Shown here: piece by piece, positions 27,041-34,528 of the stretch
Layout: every line of letters starts with the position of its first letter
Position numbering within the stretch: the stretch's first letter is position 1
Assembly: GCA_035649895.1 (NCBI GenBank)
Contig: DASRIS010000135.1
Span: 1-64,000 of the forward strand
From: DASSUC01 sp035649895
GTDB lineage: Bacteria > Actinomycetota > Actinomycetes > Mycobacteriales > Micromonosporaceae
Reading direction: 5' to 3'
Length of the DNA stretch: 64,000 bases
Translations under genes and position numbers: made by a program
Notes under the pieces: model-generated
What the model saw: only the letters and a program-made list of their open reading frames with translations
Told to the model about the DNA's origin: nothing
Database searches by the model: none

Positions 27041-27151
27041 GCGGGATCCGGTGGAAGGCGGTGATACACCTGAGTCGCCTTGCCGGACTGAAGAGCGCGC
27101 CCGAGGAGGTTGCGCCTGAGCAGGCAGGTCGGTCCACCCGGAGCCGCCGCC

Positions 27152-27829
27152 GTGGATGCGGAGGTGGTTGACCCGTACTGCCTGCGGTTGAGGGAGGCGG
27201 CGGCGCTGCTGGCCGGCCATCCGTGGCGGCGGTTCGCGGTGCTCGGTGACAGCGTGGCCCAGGGTGTCGGCGAGCCGGTCCCTGGCTACCGCCGCCTCGG
27301 CTGGGCCGACCGGCTGGCGGGGGCGCTCGCCGCGCACCGGCCGGACCTGGCCTACCTCAACCTTGGCGAGCGGGACCTGCGGGCGGCCCAGGTGCGCGAG
27401 CGGCAGCTGGCCGCCGCGCTCGCCTTCGCGCCCGACCTCGCCCTCATCGCCTGCGGCGCCAACGACGCGCTGCGCCCCCGCTACGACCCGACCGTGGTAC
27501 GCCGCGAGGTGACCGCGATGGTCCGAGCCCTGCATGAGCGCGGCGCCGAGGTGCTGACGGTCAGCCTGTTCGTGCTCTCCGGATACCCGCGCCGCCCGCA
27601 CGGGCTGCGCCCACCACTCGCCGGGCGGCTGCGGCGGCTGGCCGAGGACGCCCGGGTGCTCGCCGGGGAGCTGGGGACTGTCCACATCGACCTCGCCGGG
27701 CACCCGGCCGAGACCGACCCGAGCCTCTACAGCGGCGACGGCATACACGGCAACGACCGCAGCCACGCGATCGCGGCGGCTGAGGCGGTCCGGCGCCTCG
27801 GCGCGTACCTCGGGAACCGGTGGCCTTGA
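27152..27829 (+). CDS. SGNH/GDSL-type hydrolase (paralogue of 55808-56515)
   Basis: This protein of about 225 residues has all SGNH blocks: GDS in FAVLGDSVAQG, GxND as GANDALRP, and a C-terminal Asp-His in GDGIHGNDRSHA. Such enzymes are esterases or acyl-hydrolases; no signal peptide is visible. GTG 27152 (GGAG eight bases upstream) is preferred, while TTG 27110 lacks spacing to its GAGGAGG. It shares long near-identical stretches with the second SGNH gene at 55808, such as DPYCL, AAALLAGHPWRRFAVLGDSV and SHAIAAAEAVRRLGA, so the two are recent duplicates. It therefore belongs to the biosynthetic locus rather than the foreign block to its left. Confidence 0.85.
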   Translation: MDAEVVDPYCLRLREAAALLAGHPWRRFAVLGDSVAQGVGEPVPGYRRLGWADRLAGALAAHRPDLAYLNLGERDLRAAQVRERQLAAALAFAPDLALIACGANDALRPRYDPTVVRREVTAMVRALHERGAEVLTVSLFVLSGYPRRPHGLRPPLAGRLRRLAEDARVLAGELGTVHIDLAGHPAETDPSLYSGDGIHGNDRSHAIAAAEAVRRLGAYLGNRWP

Positions 27830-27889
27830 TCATTGGACGCCCACCGTGAAAACCTCCGGCGTGTTTTCACGGTAGGTGTCCAATGATCA
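27827..27889. terminator. 27-bp stem bidirectional terminator
   Basis: Arms 27827-27853 and 27863-27889 are complementary at 25 of 27 positions (both exceptions become G-U pairs in one RNA) around a nine-base loop. The left arm includes the SGNH stop codon. It lies between convergent genes, so it can terminate both the SGNH gene and the 39964-27933 operon. Confidence 0.75.
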
Positions 27890-27932
27890 GTCGATGCATC
27901 TACATCGGTGAGAGCGGGCGCGCTGTGGGTGG

Positions 27933-28904
27933 TCAGCCGGTCTTGGCGACCTCGCGTACTGCGGCCGTCAGCTGCTCGCGGCTGGGCTGGACGGCCAGGT
28001 CGAGCTCGAGGGCGAAGGGCAGCACCGCGCCGTCCGGGCGGGTCACCCGGCGCGGCGGAGCCACCAGCCGCATCTCCTCAGCCGCGGTCGCCACGACCTC
28101 CGCGCCGAGGCCGCAGGAGCGGTTGGAGTCGTCGACCACGACCAGCCGCCCGGTCTTCGCCAGCGACCGGGCCAGCCCCGGCCAGTCGAACGGGTAGACC
28201 GTGCGGGGGTCGAAGACCTCCACCGAGATCTCGTCGCCCAGCAGCTCGGCGACTGCCAGCGCGTCCTGCACCAGATGCCCGACCGCGACCACGGTCACGT
28301 CGTCGCCCTCGCGGTGCACCCGGCCCTGGCCGAGCGGCACCGGGCCGAGCGCGGCCAGGTCCACGTCCTCGCGTACGCCGAGGGAGCCAGCCGGGGCGAA
28401 GACCACCACCGGGTCGGGGTCGCGGATCGCCGAGACGAACAGCCCGTACGCGTCCGCGGGCGTGGCCGGCACCACGGTCTTCACCCCGACGTGCGCGAAG
28501 AGGCCGTACGGGTGGTCGGAGTGCTGGCCGGCCCAGCCCGTCCGCGAGCCGGAGCCGGGCACCAGGTAGGTCACCGGCACGCTGGTCTGCCCGCCGGTCA
28601 TCAGCGAGAGCTTGTGCGCCTGGTTGGCGACCTGCTCGAAGACGAGGAAGAGCAGCGAGGGGATCTGGAACTCGACCACCGGCCGCCGGCCGGCCATCGC
28701 GGCACCCGTGGCGAAGCTGGTGAACCCCTGCTCGGAGATTGGCATGTCGATCACCCGGTCCGGGCCGAAGCGCTTGAGCAGCCCGGTGGTGACGTTGGCG
28801 ACGCCCACCCCGATGTCCTCGCCGAGCACGAACACGGCCTCGTCGCGCGTCATCTCGTCGCCGAGCGCGCGGCCCAGCGCCTTGAGGTAGGACAGGATCG
28901 TCAT
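27933..28904 (-). CDS. 2-oxoacid dehydrogenase E1 component, beta subunit
   Basis: This 323-residue protein is of the transketolase central plus C-terminal domain type. It has VFVLGEDIGVGVANVTTGL, MPISEQGFTSFATGAAMAGRRPVVE and the C-terminal VVVDDSNRSCGLGAEV. The ATG at 28904 overlaps the alpha-subunit stop (TGATG), so the two are made together and should form the usual alpha2beta2 thiamine-dependent decarboxylase. No E2 or E3 gene is present. Orphan E1 pairs are known in some antibiotic clusters, where they turn aryl or branched 2-oxo acids into acyl-CoA precursors. Last gene of the operon. Confidence 0.92.
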   Translation of the reverse strand: MTILSYLKALGRALGDEMTRDEAVFVLGEDIGVGVANVTTGLLKRFGPDRVIDMPISEQGFTSFATGAAMAGRRPVVEFQIPSLLFLVFEQVANQAHKLSLMTGGQTSVPVTYLVPGSGSRTGWAGQHSDHPYGLFAHVGVKTVVPATPADAYGLFVSAIRDPDPVVVFAPAGSLGVREDVDLAALGPVPLGQGRVHREGDDVTVVAVGHLVQDALAVAELLGDEISVEVFDPRTVYPFDWPGLARSLAKTGRLVVVDDSNRSCGLGAEVVATAAEEMRLVAPPRRVTRPDGAVLPFALELDLAVQPSREQLTAAVREVAKTG

Positions 28905-29869
28905 CACACCACCCCCGGGCGGGTACGCAGGCCGTCGGCGTACAGGTAGTCCAGCGCGCCGGACGGGTCGGGCTTGGGGCTCTCGCGGGCGAACCGGACC
29001 GCCTCGTCGAGCACGGACTCGACCTCCGCGTCGATGCGCTCCCGCACCTGCACCGGCAGCCGGGCGCCCTGGATCTGCACCGGGTCGCGGGCGCGGCCCA
29101 GCGCCACCTCCTCCTCGGTGCGGTAGCGCGGGCGGGCCTTGTGCTCCCAGGTGTGGTGTGCGTCGTAGCGGTAGGTGTGGCACTCCAGGAAGGACGGCCC
29201 GCCTCCGGACCGGGCCCGGGCGACGATGCCGGCGGTGGCGGCGAGCACCGCCTCGGCGTCCATCCCGTCGACCTCGGTGGCGGGGATGCCGAAGGCGGCG
29301 GCCCGGCCGGTGATCGTGCCGGCCACCGCGTCGGCCACCCGCATCGTGGTGGCGATGCCGTTGTTCTCGCAGACGAAGATGACCGGCGCCTGGCGCAGTG
29401 CGGCGAGGTTGAACGACTCCAGCAGCACACCCTGGCTGACCGCGCCGTCGCCGAAGAAGGTCGCCACGACCCGGTCGGTGCCGGCCTGCTGGCTGGCCCA
29501 TGCCGCGCCCACGGCCATCGGGCCGGCCGCGCCGACGATGGCGTTCGCGCCGAGGATGCCGACGCTGAAGTCGGCCGCGTGCATGGACCCGCCGCGGCCC
29601 CGGTTCAGCCCGGTCGCCCGCCCGGCCAGCTCGGCGAGCATCCGCGCCGGGTCGCTGCCCTTGGCCAGCACGTGCCCGTGGCCCCGGTGGGTGCTGGTGA
29701 TCAGGTCGTCGCGGCGCAGCGCGCCGCACACGCCCGCGGCGATCGCCTCCTGCCCGAGGTACGGGTGGATGCCGCCGACGATCTCGCCGGAGCGGACCAG
29801 CTCGATCGCGCGCTCCTCGAACCGGCGGATGAGCCGGACCATCCGGTAGAGGTCGGCGGAGTCAGGCAT
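28904..29869 (-). CDS. 2-oxoacid/acetoin dehydrogenase E1 component, alpha subunit
   Basis: This 321-residue protein carries the thiamine-diphosphate motif FFGDGAVSQG with partner FVCENNGIATT, and the acetoin/pyruvate-type segment RGRGGSMHAADF. Together with the overlapping beta gene it should decarboxylate a 2-oxo acid, with transfer to CoA if a lipoyl E2 is borrowed from central metabolism. AAGGGA precedes the ATG. Within an operon that also makes 4-hydroxymandelate, candidate substrates are arylpyruvates or aryl glyoxylates, or a branched 2-oxo acid for a starter unit; sequence alone does not decide. Confidence 0.92.
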   Translation of the reverse strand: MPDSADLYRMVRLIRRFEERAIELVRSGEIVGGIHPYLGQEAIAAGVCGALRRDDLITSTHRGHGHVLAKGSDPARMLAELAGRATGLNRGRGGSMHAADFSVGILGANAIVGAAGPMAVGAAWASQQAGTDRVVATFFGDGAVSQGVLLESFNLAALRQAPVIFVCENNGIATTMRVADAVAGTITGRAAAFGIPATEVDGMDAEAVLAATAGIVARARSGGGPSFLECHTYRYDAHHTWEHKARPRYRTEEEVALGRARDPVQIQGARLPVQVRERIDAEVESVLDEAVRFARESPKPDPSGALDYLYADGLRTRPGVV

Positions 29870-29880
29870 GCTCGGTCCCT

Positions 29881-30945
29881 TCAGATCCGCATGGCCTCGA
29901 CCACGCCGCCGGTCTGCCGACCGCTGACGTGCCGTACGGCCAGGACGTCGAAGCCGGTCGCGGCGAGCAGCTCGCGGTACTCGACCCCGGTGCGGTCGAA
30001 CCCCTCCAGCGTCACCAGCATGAGCAGGTCACCCAGGCCGGCCGCCGCGGGGCCGCCGGCCGCCGTGCCTCCGCTGGGCGTCGGGGCGTCGGCGGTCGGT
30101 GGCGGTCCGGCTTCGGGCAGCAGCTCCTCGAGCACGACCAGCCGGGCGCCGGGCGGCGCCGCCGCGTGCACCCGGCGCAGGATCTCCAGCGCGTGCTCGT
30201 CGTTCCAGTTGTGCAGCACCCGCGCCAGCACGTAGACGTCGCCACCGGCGGGCACCGCGTCGAAGAAGCTGCCCTCCACAAAGCTCACCCGGTCGGCGAG
30301 GCCGGCCTCGCCCAGCCGGGCCCGGGCGGCGGCCACCGCATCCGGCCGCTCCAGCAGCACGCCGCGCATCCCCTGGTACGCGGTGAGCACCTCGGCGAGC
30401 AGCGTACCGTTGCCGCCACCGACGTCGACCAGCGTTGCGACGCCGGACAGGTCGCATGTGGACAGCCCGGCCGGCACCGGCTGGTCGCCCATCGACCCGA
30501 TGAAGATGCTGGCCGCGTCCGGGTTGTCGTCGAGGTACTCGTAGAACGGCCGGCCGTAGACCTTCTCGAAGGCGGGGGCGCCGGTGCGTACCGTGTGCAT
30601 GATCTCGGCGAAGGAGCGGAGCACCTCCTCGCCGTGCATCAGCGCGACCAGGTGGGTCGAGCCCGGGGCGTCCGAGCGCAGCAGCTCGCCGGTGCTGGAC
30701 AGGGCGAAGGTGCCCGGGCCGGTCTGGCGCAGCACGCCGGCGCCGGCCAGGGCGCGCAGCAGCCGGTGGAGCACCCGGGGGTGCGCGCCGGTCGCTGCGG
30801 CCAGGTCGTCCACTGCCCGCGGGCCCGCGGCCAGCAGGTCCGGTACGCCGAGCTTGACCACGGCGTAGCAGGCCTGCCCCAACCAGGCACCGGACAGGAT
30901 GCCCAGCAGCTTGCGCCGGGCAAGGCTGCTGGTGCCGGCGGACAT
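29881..30945 (-). CDS. SAM-dependent O-methyltransferase (COMT-like)
   Basis: This 354-residue protein is of the Methyltransf_2 type. It has an N-terminal winged-helix dimerisation domain (about 1-110: YAVVKLGVPDLLAAGPRAV, HRLLRALAGAGVL), then the SAM site LVDVGGGNGTLLAEVL and the catalytic-His segment LARVLHNWNDEHALEILRRV. Near the C-terminus is an Ala/Pro/Gly-rich insertion (about 275-300) not usual for the family. It probably methylates a phenolic or enolic hydroxyl, such as an Hpg-derived or polyketide oxygen. GGAGG lies five bases before the ATG. Confidence 0.9.
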   Translation of the reverse strand: MSAGTSSLARRKLLGILSGAWLGQACYAVVKLGVPDLLAAGPRAVDDLAAATGAHPRVLHRLLRALAGAGVLRQTGPGTFALSSTGELLRSDAPGSTHLVALMHGEEVLRSFAEIMHTVRTGAPAFEKVYGRPFYEYLDDNPDAASIFIGSMGDQPVPAGLSTCDLSGVATLVDVGGGNGTLLAEVLTAYQGMRGVLLERPDAVAAARARLGEAGLADRVSFVEGSFFDAVPAGGDVYVLARVLHNWNDEHALEILRRVHAAAPPGARLVVLEELLPEAGPPPTADAPTPSGGTAAGGPAAAGLGDLLMLVTLEGFDRTGVEYRELLAATGFDVLAVRHVSGRQTGGVVEAMRI

Positions 30946-30986
30946 GGGACCTCCAGGTGGTGGTTGCGGGTGCCGGGCGCGCCGCG

Positions 30987-31949
30987 TCAGGCCGCGGAGC
31001 GCCAGGTCACCGGGCAGTAGTCGGGGTCGGCGTAGTCGGGCTGCCCGTCCGGCGTACGGCGGACCAGCACGTCGTGGTTGTACTCCACCACCGAGCCGTC
31101 GCTGAGCTGGAACGGGCGGTACGCGTTCTCGCCGTCCTGCAGGTGGAACGAGACCGCCCGGCGCGGCCGGTCACCGCGGTTCGGCCCGCTGCCGTGGTAG
31201 ATCCGGCAGTGGTGGAAGCTCACGTGGCCCTTTGGGATGACCATCGGGACCTTGCGCACCTCGGCGTTGTTGAAGTCGGCGTTCTCCTCCAGCAGGTGGT
31301 CCAGGTCCTGCCGGTCCCGGGCGGCGAAGTGCCGGCTGGTGCTGTCGTTGGCGCCGGTCTCCTTCCACAGGTGGCTGCCGTCGACCATGGTGATCGTGCC
31401 GAGCTCCTCGTCGCAGTCGTGCATCGGGATGAACGCCGTCAGCATCCGCTCCGACGTGCACGTCTGCCAGTAGTGCTTGTCGAAGTGCCAGGGCACGACG
31501 TTGGTCGGCTCGTCCGGCCGCGGCGGCTTGTAGATCAGGGTCGCCTGGAAGACCCGGATCTCGTCGGCCCGGGCGAGCCGCGCCGCGACCGCACCCAGCA
31601 ACGGCTTGCACAGGATGTGCCGGATCGCCTCGCTCTCGTAGTGGATGTAGTCGTTGTGCCGCTGGACCGGCCCGTCCGCAGGCTCCCAGTAGGCCAGGTG
31701 CGCCGGGCGCACCGGTAGGACCCGGTCCCGCTCGCCCGCGTAGAAGCGCTCGCTGGCGGCGACCAGCTCGTCGACCTCGGCGTCTGAGAACAGCTTGCGG
31801 GACAGGTACCAGCCCCGTTGGGCGTACGACTCGACGTCCGCGGCCGAGGGCAGGAGCTCACGCTCCTCCTCGGTCAGCGCGAACCGCCCGGTTAGCGACG
31901 TGGACACTGGCATTCCTCCAACTCCGTTGTTGGCTGTCGAGTAGGTCAT
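30987..31949 (-). CDS. Phytanoyl-CoA dioxygenase (PhyH) family Fe(II)/2-oxoglutarate oxygenase
   Basis: This 320-residue cupin-fold oxygenase has the metal triad HxD in PWHFDKHYW and the distal His in IYHGSGPNRG; the Arg a few residues later should bind 2-oxoglutarate. Enzymes of this family hydroxylate amino acids, carrier-bound intermediates or peptides in many NRPS clusters. ATG 31949 is chosen because GGAG lies about seven bases upstream; the internal ATG 31913 has GGAGG too close. It lies 30 bp after HmaS in the same operon. The target is unknown. Confidence 0.9.
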   Translation of the reverse strand: MTYSTANNGVGGMPVSTSLTGRFALTEEERELLPSAADVESYAQRGWYLSRKLFSDAEVDELVAASERFYAGERDRVLPVRPAHLAYWEPADGPVQRHNDYIHYESEAIRHILCKPLLGAVAARLARADEIRVFQATLIYKPPRPDEPTNVVPWHFDKHYWQTCTSERMLTAFIPMHDCDEELGTITMVDGSHLWKETGANDSTSRHFAARDRQDLDHLLEENADFNNAEVRKVPMVIPKGHVSFHHCRIYHGSGPNRGDRPRRAVSFHLQDGENAYRPFQLSDGSVVEYNHDVLVRRTPDGQPDYADPDYCPVTWRSAA

Positions 31950-31979
31950 GGCGTGCTCCGCCCGTAGTCGTGGGGCGCC

Positions 31980-33158
31980 TCAGCCGAGGCCAGCCTCGGT
32001 GATCTCCCGCAGGCCGGCCAGCTCGCGCTCCTTGGCCTCGTAGAGCGCCTTGATGTTGCTGCTGCCGAAGGTGCGCGCGCCGTGCCGCTCGATCAGCTCG
32101 AGGAAGAGGGTCCGTCGATCGTGCATGGACTGCGTGAAGATCTGGAACATCTGGCCCCAGTGGTCCTGGTCGACCAGCACGCCGGCCTCGCGCAGCGCGC
32201 TCACCGGCAGGTCGACCGAGCCGAGCCGCTGCTCCAGGACGTCGTAGTAGCTGCCCGGTGTCATCGCGAACGCCACACCGCGGCTCGCGAAGGTGCGCAC
32301 AGCGCTGATGATGTCGCCGGTGCGGAACGCCAGGTGCTGTACTCCGGCGCCGCCGTGGCGGGTGAGGAACTCGTCGATCTGGCCGGGGGTGCGGCTGGTG
32401 TCGGGCTGGATCAGCGTGAAGGTCACCTCGCCCGACGGGCTCTGCACCACCTTGGACTCCATGCCCTGCTCGCCGACCTGGATGTACTCCTCGAAGATCT
32501 CGGCGAAGCCGAAGGCGCTGCGGTAGAAGCCGACGGTGGGCTCGAGGGTGCCGGCCGGCAGGCAGATCGCGGCATGGTCGACCGCCAGCAGCAGGTCGCT
32601 CCCGTCAGGGGAGGCCGTTGCGGCGGCTGAGGTCGGGGCCGTGGCGGGCGGGGCCGTGGCGGTGGCCGAGGTCGGCGCCACGGCGGTGGGCGGGGCCGTG
32701 GCGGCGGGGACCGGCACGATGCGGCCGGGCAGGAGCTCCCGGCCCGGGCCGTGCCGCTCGACCAGCTGGTGCACCACGTCACCGAAGCCGGACACGGTGG
32801 CGGTGACCACCCGGCTCTCCCCATCCTGATGGGTGTCGGGCGGCGTGACCGCGGTGGCGCCCTGCGCCACCGCCTCGGCGAACGCCGCCGACGCGTCCAC
32901 CGTCCCGAAGGCGACCACCGCCACGCCGTCGCCGTGCCGCGCCACGTACTCCGTGGCCGGGTGGGCGGCGGTGCGGCCGGCGGTCACCAGGATCTGGATG
33001 TCACCCTGCCCTAGCAGGACCGATTCCTGGTCCGGCAGCCCGGTCTGCGGGCCGCCGCGCCCCTCAACGCGGAAGCCGAGGGCCGAGCACAGGTAGTTGG
33101 CTGTCCGGTCGGTATCGCCGACGAACAGCTCGACGTGGTCGACGCCGAGGATGCTCAT
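31980..33158 (-). CDS. hmaS: 4-Hydroxymandelate synthase
   Basis: This 392-residue protein is of the HPPD/HmaS vicinal-oxygen-chelate family and converts 4-hydroxyphenylpyruvate plus O2 to 4-hydroxymandelate. The 2-His-1-Glu iron site is visible in LAVDHAAIC, GVQHLAF and LFLELIERHG. Stretches such as VVQSPSGEVTFTLIQPD and GSSNIKALYEA recall HmaS of glycopeptide clusters more than true HPPD. With Hmo (41631-42728) and HpgT (40324-41616) it completes the hydroxyphenylglycine route, although it sits in a different operon. The linker between the two domains carries an expanded Ala/Thr/Pro tract of about 35 residues. ATG 33158 has GGGAGGGG just upstream. Confidence 0.9.
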   Translation of the reverse strand: MSILGVDHVELFVGDTDRTANYLCSALGFRVEGRGGPQTGLPDQESVLLGQGDIQILVTAGRTAAHPATEYVARHGDGVAVVAFGTVDASAAFAEAVAQGATAVTPPDTHQDGESRVVTATVSGFGDVVHQLVERHGPGRELLPGRIVPVPAATAPPTAVAPTSATATAPPATAPTSAAATASPDGSDLLLAVDHAAICLPAGTLEPTVGFYRSAFGFAEIFEEYIQVGEQGMESKVVQSPSGEVTFTLIQPDTSRTPGQIDEFLTRHGGAGVQHLAFRTGDIISAVRTFASRGVAFAMTPGSYYDVLEQRLGSVDLPVSALREAGVLVDQDHWGQMFQIFTQSMHDRRTLFLELIERHGARTFGSSNIKALYEAKERELAGLREITEAGLG

Positions 33159-33210
33159 TGCCACCCCTCCCTTTCCTATCCGGCAAAGGCCGCCTCCCCA
33201 GGTCGAGGCC

Positions 33211-34476
33211 TCAGCTGTGCCGTCCTTCCGCCCGGGTGGTCCGGGTCGAGGGTGGGCCGAACACCAGGCTGACGTTGTGCCCGCCGAACCCGAACGAGTT
33301 CGACAGCGCGTACGCGATGCTCTGCGACCGCGGCGTCTTGCGGATGTGGTCAAGATCGCACACCGGGTCCGGGTCGTCCAGGTTATGTGTTGGTGGCAGC
33401 TGCGCCCGGAGCATGGCCATGAGCGTCGCCGCCGCCTCGATGACCCCGGAGGCGCCGAGCATGTGGCCGGTCACGCCCTTGCTCGAGCTCACCGCCGGGC
33501 CGTCCGCCCCGAAGACCGTGCGGATGGCCAGCGCCTCGGCCGCGTCACCGAGCTTGGTGCTCGTACCGTGGGCGTTGACATAGCCGATGTCCCGCGGGGC
33601 GAGGCGGGCGTCGGCCAGCGCGCGCCGCATGCACTCGGCGGCGCCCGCGCCGTCCGGGCGCGGGGTGGTCGGGTGGTGCGCGTCGGTGGTGGCGCCCCAG
33701 CCCACGATGTCGCCGTAGGCCGCGGCGCCGCGGGCGTCGGCGTGCGAGGCCCGCTCGAGTACGAAGACGCCGGCGCCCTCGCTGAGCACGAGGCCGTTGC
33801 GGCGGCGGTCAAACGGCCGGCAGGCCGCGGTCGGGTCGGGCCAGTTGCGGGCCAGCGCCCGGGCGTTGCGGAAGGTGTCGGCGAGGGTGGGAAACAGCGG
33901 CGCCTCGCTGCAGCCGCAGACCACCACGTCGGCCTCGCCGGCGCGCAGCAGCCGTACCCCCTCGCCGAGCGACTGCGCACCGGCCGCACAGGCGGTCGCG
34001 ATCGACGAGGTGTAGCCCATGATGCCGTACTTGATGGCGATCCGGGCGGTGCCCATGTTGGGCAGCATGCCGGGCAGCAGGTAGGGGCTGACCCCGACCC
34101 GGCCGCGCTCGGTGCGCGCCACCACCTGGGACTCCAGCATCGCCAGGCCCCCGGTGCCGGAGACGATGGCGGCGATGCGGTACGGGTCGACGTCGCGCCC
34201 GACCACCAGGCCGGCGTCGGCCAGGGCATCCTCGGCCGCCTGCATCGCCATGATCACGTACCGGTCGACGACGCGCGCCTCGATCGCCGGCATGAACGCG
34301 TCCGTGTCGATCTCCGGCCCGATCCCGGCCACGTCCACCGAACCGGCCACCGGATGCGTCTCGGGCGGCCGGCGCAGCCCCGACCGCCCGTCGCACATCG
34401 CCTCGAAGACCTCGCCCACCGCGCGCCCCACCGGCGTCACCAGGCCGATGCCGGAGACTACGACCGCGTCGTTCAT
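33211..34476 (-). CDS. Beta-ketoacyl-ACP synthase, FabF-like (KS1)
   Basis: This 421-residue condensing enzyme has the nucleophile in SSIATACAAGAQSL (Cys163), then VNAHGTSTKLGD and SSKGVTGHMLGASG, so the Cys-His-His triad and lysine are intact. GFGGHNVSLVF closes the fold. It should extend carrier-bound acyl chains by decarboxylative condensation. The start region is duplicated: a 30-bp repeat provides two in-frame ATGs (34476 and 34506), each with GAGGTG upstream. I chose 34476 because MNDAVVVSGIG matches the family start; the longer form adds MNDARKRGVG. It shares an operon with a second ketosynthase, two carriers and two adenylating enzymes, but no ketoreductase or dehydratase. Confidence 0.92.
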   Translation of the reverse strand: MNDAVVVSGIGLVTPVGRAVGEVFEAMCDGRSGLRRPPETHPVAGSVDVAGIGPEIDTDAFMPAIEARVVDRYVIMAMQAAEDALADAGLVVGRDVDPYRIAAIVSGTGGLAMLESQVVARTERGRVGVSPYLLPGMLPNMGTARIAIKYGIMGYTSSIATACAAGAQSLGEGVRLLRAGEADVVVCGCSEAPLFPTLADTFRNARALARNWPDPTAACRPFDRRRNGLVLSEGAGVFVLERASHADARGAAAYGDIVGWGATTDAHHPTTPRPDGAGAAECMRRALADARLAPRDIGYVNAHGTSTKLGDAAEALAIRTVFGADGPAVSSSKGVTGHMLGASGVIEAAATLMAMLRAQLPPTHNLDDPDPVCDLDHIRKTPRSQSIAYALSNSFGFGGHNVSLVFGPPSTRTTRAEGRHS

Positions 34477-34525
34477 GCCGACACCTCGCTTCCGCGCGTC
34501 GTTCATGTCGACACCTCGCTGCCGG
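34466..34525 (-). repeat. 30-bp tandem duplication of the KS1 ribosome site and start codon
   Basis: Units 34466-34495 and 34496-34525 match at 24 of the first 25 positions and include the start ATG and its GAGGTG site. The gene therefore has two in-frame, equally equipped starts ten codons apart. Confidence 0.85.
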
Positions 34526-34528
34526 CGC

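Noticed and set aside
31980..33158. HmaS considered as housekeeping 4-hydroxyphenylpyruvate dioxygenase
   Set aside because: The presence of Hmo and HpgT and the sequence around the second domain favour HmaS. HPPD is the fallback.
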